This document shows, one piece after another, positions 53,465-64,000 of a DNA stretch of 64,000 bases (position 1 is the first letter of the stretch; each line of letters starts with the position of its first letter). Under the pieces are notes generated by a model. That model saw nothing but the letters and a program-made list of their open reading frames with translations. It had not been told where the DNA came from and made no database searches. Origin of the DNA: Trifolium pratense (taxonomy: Eukaryota; Streptophyta; Magnoliopsida; Fabales; Fabaceae). The position numbers and the translations under genes are program-made. The stretch covers positions 2,301,501 through 2,365,500 of the forward strand of contig NC_060059.1 of NCBI RefSeq assembly GCF_020283565.1. Reading direction: 5' to 3'.

Positions 53465-54327
53465 CGAACTTTTTTTATTTATTTATTAAATGTTCGATAA
53501 ATACAACCTAAATTAAAAATAAATAAATAAAAAAAATAGGAGACTAAAAAAATTATTTTTAAAATAGAGGGTCAAAATTTGGAAAAATTAAAAATACAAC
53601 ATCAAAACTTAACTACTGCTAAAATTAGCACAAATGGAAAAAATACTAAACACTTGGTTACAAAAATCTGAACCAAGACACCTGATAAAAGGGAGAGAAA
53701 AGGAAAGAAGAGAAGACAGACATAGAAAAGGGCACCCACCACCAAGAAGCAACGGGACCCATAATCCGCAACCCATCTATCACTATCGGCTCCAGCACAA
53801 GATCGAATACTGTGTGTGTGTCTCAATATGAAGTGTGAAGATAAAAATAAGAAATTATCATGGGTAAGTAATCATGCAAGAAAAACAAAAGAAAATTAAA
53901 ATAAAATAAAGAAGTAATCGAAAGAAAAACTATAACACAACAAAAAAAAATCATAATTGTGGTTGTGGGGGGTAGTAAATACCTACCACCGAAGAAAAGA
54001 GAGAAACAAAATCATGATCCAAACATTTTGTTTAGGGTAGAATTTATGTCGTGAAAATAAATAAATCACTTGCGAAGAATTCAAAGACTTTGTTTATTGT
54101 AGAATCTATACTTCTTACTAATATAAGAAAGAAGTATGTTCTTTAAAAAACCGTATTGTCATTCATGCTTATATGAGTGACAAGTGTGTCAAATGAATAA
54201 TATATTAGCTTAAATGTAATACTTGTTTTTAGTCGAGAGAAAAGCGTATAGTTCATTCAAATAGTTCAAAAAAAGTTGTAGTAAAAAGTCCTAATGAATA
54301 ATAGAAAAAGTTGTATTTGTCACATCA
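53465..54327. other. LTA2 promoter side and intergenic
   Basis: No credible gene. Overlapping frames at 53602-53831 on both strands show no domain features. Confidence 0.45.
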
Positions 54328-54336
54328 ATAAAAAAT

Positions 54337-54736
54337 GGCTTAAATATGCAAAAGGTCCCTGCACTTACGGGTCATTTGAGTTTTAGTCCATGCATTTTAA
54401 AATCCTTTCATTTTGCCACTGCACTTTCATTTTACTTTAAAAATGGTCCCTGAACCCATTTTTTGTTGAAGTGGCATATTTTTTTATGATGTGTCAATTT
54501 TATTTTACTTTTAAGGGTATTTTGATCGATTCACTGCAAAATTAAATGAGTCATCAACTCTAAAGTCCAGTCAACAGTGACATATCAGCAAAAATGTGTC
54601 ATTTCAACAAAAAAAAATGTTTGGGGGCCATTTTTAAAGTAAAATGAAAGTGCAATGGCAAAATGAAATATTTTAAAATGCAGGGACTAAAACTCAAATG
54701 ACTCATAAGTGCAGGGACCTTTTGCATATTTAACCC
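54337..54736. mobile_element. Mutator-like foldback MITE (400 bp)
   Basis: A perfect 9-bp duplication ATAAAAAAT flanks it at 54328-54336 and 54737-54745. The arms are long inverted repeats: GGCTTAAATATGCAAAAGGT and the reverse complement of GACCTTTTGCATATTTAACCC, with similarity continuing about 150 bp through TCATTTGAGTTTTAGTCC. It has no ORF. The 9-bp duplication and long arms fit Mutator-like elements. Confidence 0.9.
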
Positions 54737-54769
54737 ATAAAAAATTTGTATAATTTCATAAAATCTTTT

Positions 54770-55391
54770 ACCTATCTTTCTCTTTCTCTTGGTATTATAT
54801 ATATTTTTTTTCATTGCATCTTCACAAAGCCCCTTCTACTTCTCACTTTCTTGGTATTACATTTTGGGGACAAAATTTAAATTTCAAAACTCTTTTATTG
54901 AAAATCATATTTCCCACATAAACTCACTTTCTCTCATTAAATTCAACTTTCTCTCATCCCTCTACCTATTCACCATCTTTCTCTTCTCCTTCACTTTCTC
55001 CATTTCATTTCCTACTACTTTTATCTTTTCTGTCTTTATTGCAATTAGTATCACATGATAATCAATTAATAATTTTTGTTCTTCACTGTTGATGAAATTT
55101 CTTAGTTAATTATTATTTTACATGAACAAATGATAATGACTTTTTTTAATTAATATTGTACACGGGAAAATGATAAAAAATCAAATAGTACCGAGAACAA
55201 CAGCTGATGAATTTTTTTAATCAAATATTATACATGAAGAACAAGTTGTTATTGATGAAAAACAAGTGTTGTTGTTAATAACGACCTCAAATTTGGGGTT
55301 GTAAATTTGTTTCGAAACCCCCCAACCCATGACCTCCTCTGACCCGCATGGCGCGCCTTCCCGTGCAGAAGCACGGGTATCAAACTAGTTT
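54770..55391 (-). repeat. Repeat with ACTAG..ACCCGTGC terminus (minus orientation)
   Basis: On the minus strand the terminus at about 55391 reads ACTAGTTTGATACCCGTGCT, then TCTGCACGGGAAGGCGCGCC. This resembles the 58114 element's start (ACTAGCAGGACACCCGTGCG ... GCACGAG). The other boundary is not defined. Confidence 0.4.
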
Positions 55392-55732
55392 ATTTAGCGA
55401 AAATAAATATTTTTACTCTCTCTCAATTTATTGTTTTGTCCCAAAGGAAGAGGGAACCAAAAATTATCCCAAAATGGTTGTCCAAATATCATTCGGTAAG
55501 TAAAAATGCACTGAATAACCTATCTTTTGCTTTTGTCTCCAAATAAATTATGTATATGTATATACAGAAAACAATACATCAAAGTAACAATTTTAGTATA
55601 ATCCTAGTTTATTCTTTTTGTAACATCCTAAATCTCCAACTAGCCCCAGAGAAACAGACATTAAAGATCGGAGTATAACAAAAAATGAAGCATCGTACTG
55701 GTAATGGAGCACATCACTGTCGATATGTGAAC

Positions 55733-57592
55733 TCACCAGTCCAATACAATATTTCGAGAAAGGTACAATTTATCGATGTATTCTATGATCGGAAGTGAAG
55801 CAGAAATGTATCTTCTCATCTTCTTCTCTGCTGATTGCTCTGCAATAACATTCATGACAAAAACACATTTCTATGTAAGATTATTTAAATAATATTTTTC
55901 AGCCAAGTAAAAAGGGTTCTTCACATGTTAGGATGACATCTTACTACATTTTGTCAACTTGAATAAGAGTTGTGATAACTACTAAGAACAACCGATATAA
56001 AGTATCTATTTTTTTTCAATTTATCTCCAATATAAACACATTATAGTATAGAGTAAACAACCTTTTAGATATGTAAGAAGTGCCACTATAATCTCGGAAT
56101 GTATCAAAATTACAAAAATACCCACTAATGTATCTTTTGCTTGTCAATTTGATCCTCAAATGACTTCTATTAGTTAGTTTGGTCCTTAAAGGTGTCTTAT
56201 TATGCTTGTCAATTTGGTCCATGAAATTACTAACAGAAGACACACTCGAGGATGTTTCCGTAGATTATAAATACACTACTTAACACATTTAGGAACAAAA
56301 ATGACAGTTTACTTTGCACTATATTTGTGAGTCAATATTCACCAAACATAAGAAAACAATGCAAGTTACCTGTTTCATTGAGCTTTAAAAAAAGTTGTTC
56401 TCTTGTCGGAAGTGTATACATTCCAGCATAAACAGCCGTCCTGACCGCCCATGTGTGATACGGTGCACAGACCTCTGCATAAGCTGTTGAAGCCACTTCC
56501 TTTAGATAACTATCACTGAAAATGTCAAATAAGAAACTAGATGTCACTACTATGGCCATCTCAGGAACTTTACCAATTTGACAGGAAAGTAAACATGATG
56601 GACAATTCAGATATGATTTTGTACCTAGTTGACAAAAGTTGTTCGAATATAGCTCTAACGAGATCAAGACCCTGCCGAACTCTGCGTAGATTACGTGAAT
56701 TGCTCCCTGATGTTTTCACTGTGTAATTGGCCACATCATGGTCAATTATATCTTGTAAAGTCTGAAATGTCTTTGATGCATCCACCAGTGCATGCAGCTA
56801 AGCATACCAATCATCATATATTCAAATCATTAGCACAAGAGCCCATAAAAAATGATAAACTAAAATCTAAACGTTTTGGAAACAAAAAAAAGAGAACATC
56901 ATACCCAGAAATATTAAATAAACGGTATGCAAAATGCTATTTTAGTCATGAAAATCAAAGATTTGATGTCAAAGTGACTGCTCCTGGGACGCATCAAATG
57001 TATTTAAGTGTAATTCTCCACAATATCAAGGACAATGTAGCACGAACACTTCAGATTGAAGGCGTGTCTTGTGTCTAACACAACACCAACACAAGTGGTT
57101 TACCGTATTCAATTTTCTTAAATTATTTCTGATGTGAGTGGCCATATCCGGTGTTCGTGTCGGTGTTTCATATCGCAATCCTACCTTTAATGTATAACTT
57201 TTATGCTTATTAAGTCTTAATATTCTGTAATAACATTCATAAATAAATCATTGATTTATAGAGTTACATGCACAAGCAATAGATTAAATCTTGTTAATGT
57301 TCAAAATTCAATCATTAAAATAATACATCAAAATGATCCAATAAATAAATAAATAAATAAATAATACCTTAGCAACGTATTCCATTTCAGCAAATTTGAA
57401 AGCAAGACCAAGACAACGAAAAAGAACAGAAACAAGAGAAGCAATTTCACAGAAATTGTCCAAACGAAGATGTCCGGTAGAACCGTTTTTGATTCCCTTA
57501 ACCTTTTCAGAGAGATTCTCAAAGGCTTCGGTAATGGCAGAAAGAGGAAAAGGAATCTCTGAATCAGAATGTTCCATATTAAAACTGACCAT
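55733..57592 (-). CDS. ACD11-like glycolipid-transfer-fold protein
   Basis: Four exons: 57592-57368, 56797-56625, 56515-56370 and 55839-55733, in phase, for 216 residues (211 if the second methionine, 57577, is used). Family blocks seen: LSAITEAFENLSEKVKG, LVSVLFRCLGLAFKFAEMEYVAK, DIIDHDVANYTVKTSGSNSRNLRRVRQGLDLVRAIFEQLL, AYAEVCAPYHTWAVRTAVYAGMY and PIIEYIDKLYLSRNIVLDW. Role: ACD11 proteins move ceramide-1-phosphate-type sphingolipids between membranes, and loss of Arabidopsis ACD11 triggers cell death and defence. The family's phosphate-contacting residues appear kept (the Asp of the long helix-2 stretch, Arg in NLRRVRQGLD, and His in APYHTW). It could be one of the ACD11 paralogues rather than ACD11 itself. 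No signal peptide, so cytosolic. Confidence 0.92.
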
Positions 57593-57927
57593 CGTTTACA
57601 ATAATAATCACTGCAACAACATTGTAATGCTTTTGTTTCTATTTAAAAAAACAAAAACAAACAACAATGTTGAATGTCAAAAAAGGATGACAATATTGAA
57701 TGTCGGCAAAGCGTGTCGGAATGGAAGAAATGATGAAAATTTATTAGTAATGTAATGTGTAAAAGAGGAGGAAGATTCCTCCCTATGAAGACGGGGTGTG
57801 TTTGAGGTTGAAACGCTTCAAAAAGGTTTGTGGTTCGCACCTTTTCGTTAAAGCCCATTATTCTTCTATACTTGGGCCTAACTCAACTTTTTCATTTAAT
57901 CCAATTTATTATTGTATAATACTAACA
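57593..57927. other. ACD11-like upstream region
   Basis: Probable promoter and 5' UTR of the ACD11-like gene. Small frames on both strands are not gene-like. Confidence 0.4.
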
Positions 57928-57944
57928 AAACGATTTAAAACTTT

Positions 57945-58081
57945 TTTTTTTTTGGTCAGGTAGCCTAGTGGCTTGAAATTCCACCTTTAAAGATGGATAA
58001 GTGGAGTGTCCAGGGTTCGAACCCTGGCTCCTGCATATAAAATGCTGATGTCCCAACCAATTGAGCTAAGCTCATGGGGAC
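57945..58081 (-). mobile_element. tRNA-derived SINE with poly(A) tail and 17-bp target duplication
   Basis: The minus strand begins GTCCCCATGAGCTTAGCTCA (A box TAGCTCAATTGG), has B box GGGTTCGAACCC about 45 bp later, and ends in poly(A) (poly-T at 57942-57953 on the plus strand). AAACGATTTAAAACTTT is repeated at 57928-57944 and 58082-58098. These are the classic marks of retroposition of a tRNA-derived SINE. Confidence 0.88.
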
Positions 58082-58194
58082 AAACGATTTAAAACTTTAT
58101 TAATTAATAATTAACTAGCAGGACACCCGTGCGTCCGCACGAGATTCGCGGCGTTGCCGCTCCTCGGTAACATGAAATAGTAAAAAGTAAAAAG

Positions 58195-59440
58195 GATATA
58201 ATATTTGGTTAAAAAATAGGAAAAAAACAATGGAAAAACTATCACCAAAAAACATTAGGTCTCCGTATTAATATATGAATTTAAATATAGATAATGTAAA
58301 AATTATGAAAAAATAGGCTACGTTATTAATATATTAGTAAAAACATAGGTCGTGTAAAAATCACTAAAAAACTTAGGTCCATGTATTAAATATTTGAGTA
58401 TAAATATAGTCCCGTAAAAATTATTAAAAAATAGGCAAACATATTAATATGTTAGTGAAAATATAGGTCTCGCAAAAATCATCAAAATAATTAGGTCACC
58501 GTATTAAATATGAGTATAACCCGTAAAGTTGTAAACAAATAAAATAAAATAGAAAACTTAATTAATATATAAATAAAAGTATAAGTCTCGTAGAAATCAC
58601 AAAAAAAAAATGTTTCAATATTAATATATGAGTATAAATATATGTCTCGCAAGTGTTATAAAAGAACGGACAAACTTATTAATATGAGTAAAACACATAG
58701 GTTCCGTAAAAATCACACAAAAGATTAGATTCTCGTATTAATATATGAATATAAATATATGTCTCACAAAAAATAATAAAAAATTGGAAAATTCATTAAT
58801 AAAAGTAAAAAATAGGCCCCGCAGAAATCACACAAAAAAATTAGATCATTGTACTAATATATGAGTATAAATATATGTCAGAAGAAATTATGAAAGAATG
58901 GGCAACCATATATATATATATAAATCATAGGACTCGTAAAAATCAACAAAATAATTAATTAGGTCTATGTATTAATATATGATCCAATATAACCCGTAGA
59001 ATTATAAAAAAAAAAATAAACAAGTTTATTAATATATGATTAAAAATATAAGTCTTGTAGAAATCACAAAAAAAAATGGTTCTCGTATTAATATATGAGT
59101 AATGAATTTAGGTCTACATAAATTATTAAAGAATGAGAAACCTTATTAATAAGAGGAAAAATATAGTTCCCGCGGAATTCACACTAAAGATTATGTCCCC
59201 GTATAAATATATGAGTATAACTCGTAAAATTGTAAAAAAAAAAAACTACTTTATTAATATAGAGTAAAAATATAAGGCTCGTAGATATAACCAAAAAAAT
59301 TAGGTTCTCGCATTAATATGAATATAACCCGTAAAATTATTTAAAAAAATAGACAAAATAATATATTAGTAAAACCACAAGTTCCGTGAGAATCACAAAA
59401 AATAGTAGATTTTCATATTAATATATAAGTATAAATATTA
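58195..59440. repeat. Diverged minisatellite, period about 117 bp, about 11 units
   Basis: The motif TTAGGTCTCCGTATTAATAT and its variants recur near 58255, 58376, 58492, 58610, 58726, 58843, 58959, 59077, 59192, 59299 and 59407, a spacing of 107-121 bp. Each unit is itself two related halves of about 58 bp, each ending in a CCCGTAAAAAT-type string. Confidence 0.85.
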
Positions 59441-59749
59441 GAGCTGGGTATATGGGTCAAGGTCCTAGGTCGACCTGTTTAACCCGCAGTCCACACGGAT
59501 TTAAGACTATTTTATTTTGGTCCATTTAAATTTTTGCCCGTGGTAAAATCGCGGGTTTGCGGGTTGGCCCGTGACCCGTGTTATATTTTATTTTTTATAC
59601 AATTAATTATAAATTTTATCACTTATAACATTGGTCCATGTGCAAATCTAACTTTCTAAAAAATAATAATAGTCTAAACCTTAAAAACAACAACAACACA
59701 CTCTTATTTTTACTCAGATAGACAACAATGTCACAAACTTTATTTATTT

Positions 59750-60030
59750 TAATTTATTACTTACAATTTATATGTTATAACATAAAATTATTAACAATTT
59801 ATTTTTATTTGTTAATTACAATATATATAATATAACATAAAATTTTATATGTTATAACATAAAATTATTAACAATTTATTTTTATTTGTTACTTACAATT
59901 TATATGGTATAACATAAAATGTACAATTTAGTTTTTTTAGCTTTTATTCAATCAATACATAAAATTATTAAAAATTTATTTTTATTTGTTACTTTCAATT
60001 TCAATTTATATGTTATAACATAAAATTATA
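59750..60030. repeat. AT-rich tandem repeat
   Basis: The string ATATGTTATAACATAAAATT, followed by ATTAACAATTTATTTTTATT, recurs three to four times with small changes. Confidence 0.75.
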
Positions 60031-60137
60031 GATAATTTTAGTTTATTTTTTTTAAAAATGATTTTTTAATTTTTTGGGAAGTTAAATAGGGGCAAATTAG
60101 AGATTTCATAGGTATCTTGTTTTCTTATATAGATAGA

Positions 60138-60934
60138 CAAGACTTGTGGAACAGTTTAACACTTTAACTAACCGTTACTCTTCTTTTCATGCTTTTTTAT
60201 ATAATAATAAAGTTAGGGTGAACAAATAATCTTAGTCCAAGATTTGAAAGACCTTAACACTCAAAGGGTACTTACAAAAAGTGAGACAAGCTTGCTTGTG
60301 AGAATTTCTTTGAAATGTACAAAATTATTTTTAAGTAGAAAATAATTTTTTTAAAAAATTTCAAGACATTGAATGCACTACTTTTAAAATAATATTACCA
60401 TTTTTTATCATTAACCATTGTTGTGCCAAAGTGACAATTCATTAACCAGAAGCGGACATAATTATAAAGTAATGACGAATGGTCGATGCATATTTCCTTC
60501 AACAATTTTACATGCATATAAGTTTTATTATATAAGTCTTGTTGACATAGCATAGCCATGTCGCATCGTCCGGGTTTAATATATAATTACACAAGTTAGA
60601 GGTAAGGCATGTATATAGACTTGGGAATAAAAACGGGTTCACGATTACGCTTTGTTAAAAGTATGCACAATACCTGTTACCAACAACAACAACAAAAAGC
60701 GAATACTGAGTACAGAAAAGCAAACGACTATGTATATGAATACTGAGAAGGACCCCTCGATGGGGAGGAGAATTAAAGGGCGGCAATGAGAAGGTAAGAA
60801 CATCCCTTGTCCACAGTCAACTTGATATTGTCATTATAAAGCATTACCTCATTAAACACCAAGTATAAAAATTTAAAAAGGTCCACCGAGAGAAAAGATA
60901 ACGAAAAATAATTTGCAAATTATTCGAAAGGAGA
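60138..60934. other. Intergenic and RAD23 3' UTR
   Basis: AT-rich. No gene is seen. The last roughly 200 bp is probably RAD23 3' UTR. Confidence 0.45.
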
Positions 60935-63888
60935 TCATTGTTCGTCGAACTCATGCATGTGGTCTAAAAGGTAGTTGGCGGCCAATTCCTCGTTTTTGTT
61001 GCAAGCGAAGTACACCTCCAATACTATAGCACGATCAAAGCCCATTGCTTCAAGCTGCACAACAGAAAAGAAGCATCACCACCCACAGAAATAACAAAAT
61101 ACGGAAGAAAGGTTAATTAACCTCTGGGTTACTATGAACACCATCGAGTCGACTGTCCAAAAGTATCAGCCTAACATTTTTCACCTAACAAAGACCCACT
61201 TAAGACTCAATTTTGAAACAATACCCTTTAATGTTTCTGAGGAACAATAAGGTGGGCCAATTTTGAACTAATTATGCACAAAGCCTAGTTAACAAATGTG
61301 TAATTGCTAATTGTTCAAATATAATTCTAGACATAATTCTAGACAAACTCCGCCAAAATATGTAAGGGAATGTACAATCAAGAAAATACAACAGATAGGT
61401 GTTGCTTGTTTTATACTTGTGTTTTTATAGGCTTTGACAAGAAAAAACATCAAATCATCAATCAATGCATCTTATAGTGAAGAAATCAAACTTACGCGTT
61501 CAATTGCTTCGCGCTCCTCGGGAGTGACAGTTACTGATTGTGGTTGTGGCAAGCCAGCAGCCATCTGTCCCAATAGGTTCCTAAAATATGTCGAAAACCA
61601 AAAGGTAAGCCAATGGACATATATTGACTAGTAAAAAAGATAACAAGATCTACAGAAATAATTAAAAATAAATTTGCAAAGAATAGTAGATGAGTCTCAC
61701 CCTTCGCCACCTTCCATAGGTTCATTTATCAGGCGAAGGAAGTCAGCCTGATGATCTCGAATCAATCTCATAAGTTGAGGATTTTGTTTGCCAAGCTCCT
61801 GTAGCATGGGCTGCAGTAATAACAAGAATCAGAGAATCCACAAGAAGATAACATAGGACATAATACACTACCACGGTGAAGAAAAAAACCTGCAATATTT
61901 GTGGATTTGCCTGCACCATAGCACGTAATGCTTGGAACTGAAATAAGAATGGGAAGAAAAAAAAGATTAATCTATTTAGAACATATCTATGAAGTACTAA
62001 ATTCAGTGCAAATGCTGACACAGGGAGAGAAAAATAATACTTGTTGACTGTTGCGGAGAAAATCCAGAGAGCCGGCACCAGCAGCACCACCAATATTTGG
62101 GAGGCCCTGTAACATAGAGTTAAGTATACCACTGAAAAGACATTTCCTTTTCCAGTTAAAAACACAGCAATTGTTACCTGGGGAAAGAGGTCCAGAGGAT
62201 TAGCATTAGGTCCACTTGAGGTAACAGGAGCAGGCTGTGCTGCTTGTGGAGCTGCAGCTGCAGCTTCAGGATTCGCAGGTTGTGCACTTGCAGGAACTCG
62301 GGACACTGGTGGAACTTCAGCTTGTTCAGGGATACCCTATATTTATGAAGTATATTTTTAATTTAAATAAAAAAGCAACCAAGCACGACAGCATCATGTA
62401 CGAGAGTGATACAAAATATGCAAGTATCATCACGAAATCACAGGAATTCCAAACCGGTAACTAAAATATAGAGCAAGAAATGAATTATTAAGAAATTCAA
62501 CATCTAAAATCTACTTACTGAATACAAATATTCAACCGCTCTCTCGGGGTTGTTGAAGGCAGCTCGAAGAGCACGAATAACAGTATCCCTATCCCAGCTT
62601 CCTCCACCCATATCTAGGATTTGTTGAACTGTTCCCTCCAAGTTGCTACCGGCAACCAGATTGGATGCCGCCTGCCCATAGACATCAGAACCTTCCCTGC
62701 TTCAAAAAAAATCTTTTAGCAACAGAGTTTAATGATAGAATCAAGACAATTGTAGAATTTCCATTTTCAATATACAATATTACAGGAACTATAAAGACCA
62801 ACTTATAAACATTGAAGTAATCAGAATACTTACGTAGCAGTTGCTGAAGATATAGGAGCCGGAGTAGCAGCTGGAGCTGGAGAAGGCGCAGCAACGGATG
62901 CAGGCCTGTCAAATTGAAATGAATCTTCAGAGCTTAAAACAAACACAATATGTAAAGATTGTTGAACCAAACTTATCTAAAAAACTGAAGCAAATGTCTT
63001 GTAAAACAAGTCACTCACGTTGCCGCAGTTGCAGCAGGAGCTTGAGATACAGACACTGTGGGGGTTGAAGTAGGAGCAGCACTTGTCTGTGGAGCCTGCA
63101 ATGAATACAATTGAATGCATAATTGTTAGATACTATTTTCCGTTCCTTCTTACTATATTCCAGAAAATATAACAACAAAAGTGATAGCAACATGAACAAT
63201 ATTCATAACACAGCAAAGTTCTCTCACCTTTGCTGGAGGAGCATTTGAAGCAGTAGACCCTTCACCGGACGCAGGCTTACTCTGCCATATTTTAAGACAT
63301 AATTCGAGTTTAGTACTGAATAAATGAATATGATAAGCATTAAGGATTGAGAAGGAAATAATGATTTCTCATTGATTTAGGTCAACATAATTGACTCCAG
63401 TTATATTAGGGTGGATGAATTCCAATAATGCACAACAGGATCTCATCATCCAATTATGTCTAAATAGACAAAACCACAGACCCATAGGCAAGTGGGATAA
63501 ACTGCAATTTATGATAGATCTTAACCACTCCAAATTTTATTATTTCAATTGGCTTATGAGACTCCAAACACCAACCAACCAAAACCCCAAAATAATAAAA
63601 ATTGCGAAGCAGTAGATCGTCAAGTTCAAAAACCATGTTTGCAACAAAATAATGGAACATTTTTTATAAGTTCAAAATCAATGCAGTTTTTGAAAAGGAT
63701 AATAGAGATAAAAGAAAAAGGTTTACCTTTGAAAGCATGATTACAATGAAACTATTTTCAGCTACTTTATTTTCCTCCAAGGTGGTCCCATCCTTCAGAA
63801 CTTTCCCTTGATGAATAAGCATTTGCTGTGCAGCAGGATAGACATCTACACCCTGAACAGTTTCTATATTTTTCTTCACATCGGAAAT
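60935..63888 (-). CDS. RAD23: RAD23 ubiquitin receptor (5' partial)
   Basis: Eleven exons in the window: 63888-63727, 63281-63228, 63095-63019, 62905-62834, 62696-62519, 62336-62178, 62106-62041, 61937-61890, 61810-61701, 61580-61496 and 61054-60935. All are in phase, 376 residues. The first exon (start of the ubiquitin-like domain) lies beyond 64000. Domains: the rest of the UBL ([18 protein letters not shown] ... [11 protein letters not shown]), a proline/alanine/threonine linker, UBA1 ([39 protein letters not shown]), an XPC-binding/STI1 block (NPLDLFPQ ... [20 protein letters not shown]) and UBA2 ([43 protein letters not shown]). Role: shuttles polyubiquitylated proteins to the 26S proteasome through UBL-proteasome and UBA-ubiquitin contacts, and takes part in nucleotide-excision repair. 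It resembles RAD23C/D. Confidence 0.96.
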
Positions 63889-64000
63889 CTGAAGAGAATA
63901 CTCGCAATTAGTACAACTAATATATCAGAAAAACAATTGTGGTTCAGAATAAACACAACTCAGTAGAAAGTTAACCAAAAAATCCACATAACTAAAAGAT

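Larger units (their letters stand above)
58114..60137 (+). repeat. Composite repeat with ACTAG..ACCCGTGC start and internal minisatellite
   Basis: It starts ACTAGCAGGACACCCGTGCG with a GTGC/GCAC stem. It ends near GAGATTTCATAGGTATCTTG followed by TTTCTTATATAGATAG. The start is shared with the repeat at 55391. Inside are the 117-bp array (58195-59440), a hAT-like GGGTT/AACCC segment (59447-59600) and an AT-rich tandem stretch. No ORF. I cannot name the superfamily, and the boundaries are approximate. Confidence 0.5.

Noticed and set aside
57961..58035. tRNA gene on the plus strand
   Set aside because: A- and B-box-like strings are present, but the sequence cannot fold as a standard tRNA. The poly(A) tail and target duplication show a SINE on the minus strand.

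Overview
The window is nuclear plant DNA, almost certainly from a papilionoid legume of the Medicago/Trifolium/pea type. It is AT-rich, its genes have many short exons separated by AT-rich GT..AG introns, and every product is a plant family (TGA bZIP factor, ALMT channel, CYP73 hydroxylase, plastid pyruvate dehydrogenase E2). The gaps are filled with small DNA transposons and tRNA-derived SINEs. The species is an inference. I rebuilt gene models by hand from splice sites and reading phase. All coding models close in frame except one kinase exon.

Layout. 1-2601 (+) is the 3' part of a TGA/PERIANTHIA-like bZIP gene. 2980-3549 (-) is a small two-exon gene of unknown function. 4650-4883 is a hAT-type MITE. 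6171-7196 (+) is a single-exon carboxylesterase. About 7860-8588 (-) is a spliced non-coding locus with a miR828 target site and correctly phased siRNA registers, which I call TAS4. 10003-16908 (-) is the PP2A scaffold A subunit (12 coding exons, 587 aa). 19633-22289 (-) is an ALMT9-type anion channel. 23656-25582 (-) is a class II-like cinnamate 4-hydroxylase. 28195-29906 (-) is an IST1-like ESCRT regulator. 36542-42677 (-) is a PRP4-type splicing kinase with a one-base frameshift just before its DFG motif. 45021-46419 (-) is a small heavy-metal-associated domain protein. 47871-53316 (-) is the plastid E2 subunit (LTA2-like). 55733-57592 (-) is an ACD11-like lipid-transfer protein. 60935-63888 (-) is a RAD23 ubiquitin receptor whose first exon lies beyond the window.

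From memory of the Arabidopsis map, TAS4, PP2AA2, PRP4KA, a copper-chaperone-like gene and LTA2 occur in this same order on chromosome 3 (AT3G25795 to AT3G25860). The window therefore looks like a conserved block with ALMT, C4H and IST1-like genes interspersed, and that context independently supports the TAS4 call. These are independent housekeeping and specialised genes, not a cluster acting together. One loose theme is phenylpropanoid control: C4H makes p-coumarate and has an AC-I (MYB) element upstream, while TAS4 siRNAs in Arabidopsis repress anthocyanin MYBs.

The most unusual features are the TAS4 locus, two small tandem duplications that copy splice sites in the PP2A gene, a fragment of the TGA gene's last exon copied into a PP2A intron 14 kb away, the kinase frameshift, a roughly 117-bp diverged minisatellite inside a repeat at 58.1-60.1 kb, a near-perfect 90-bp hairpin at 26.3 kb, and several transposons with intact target-site duplications.
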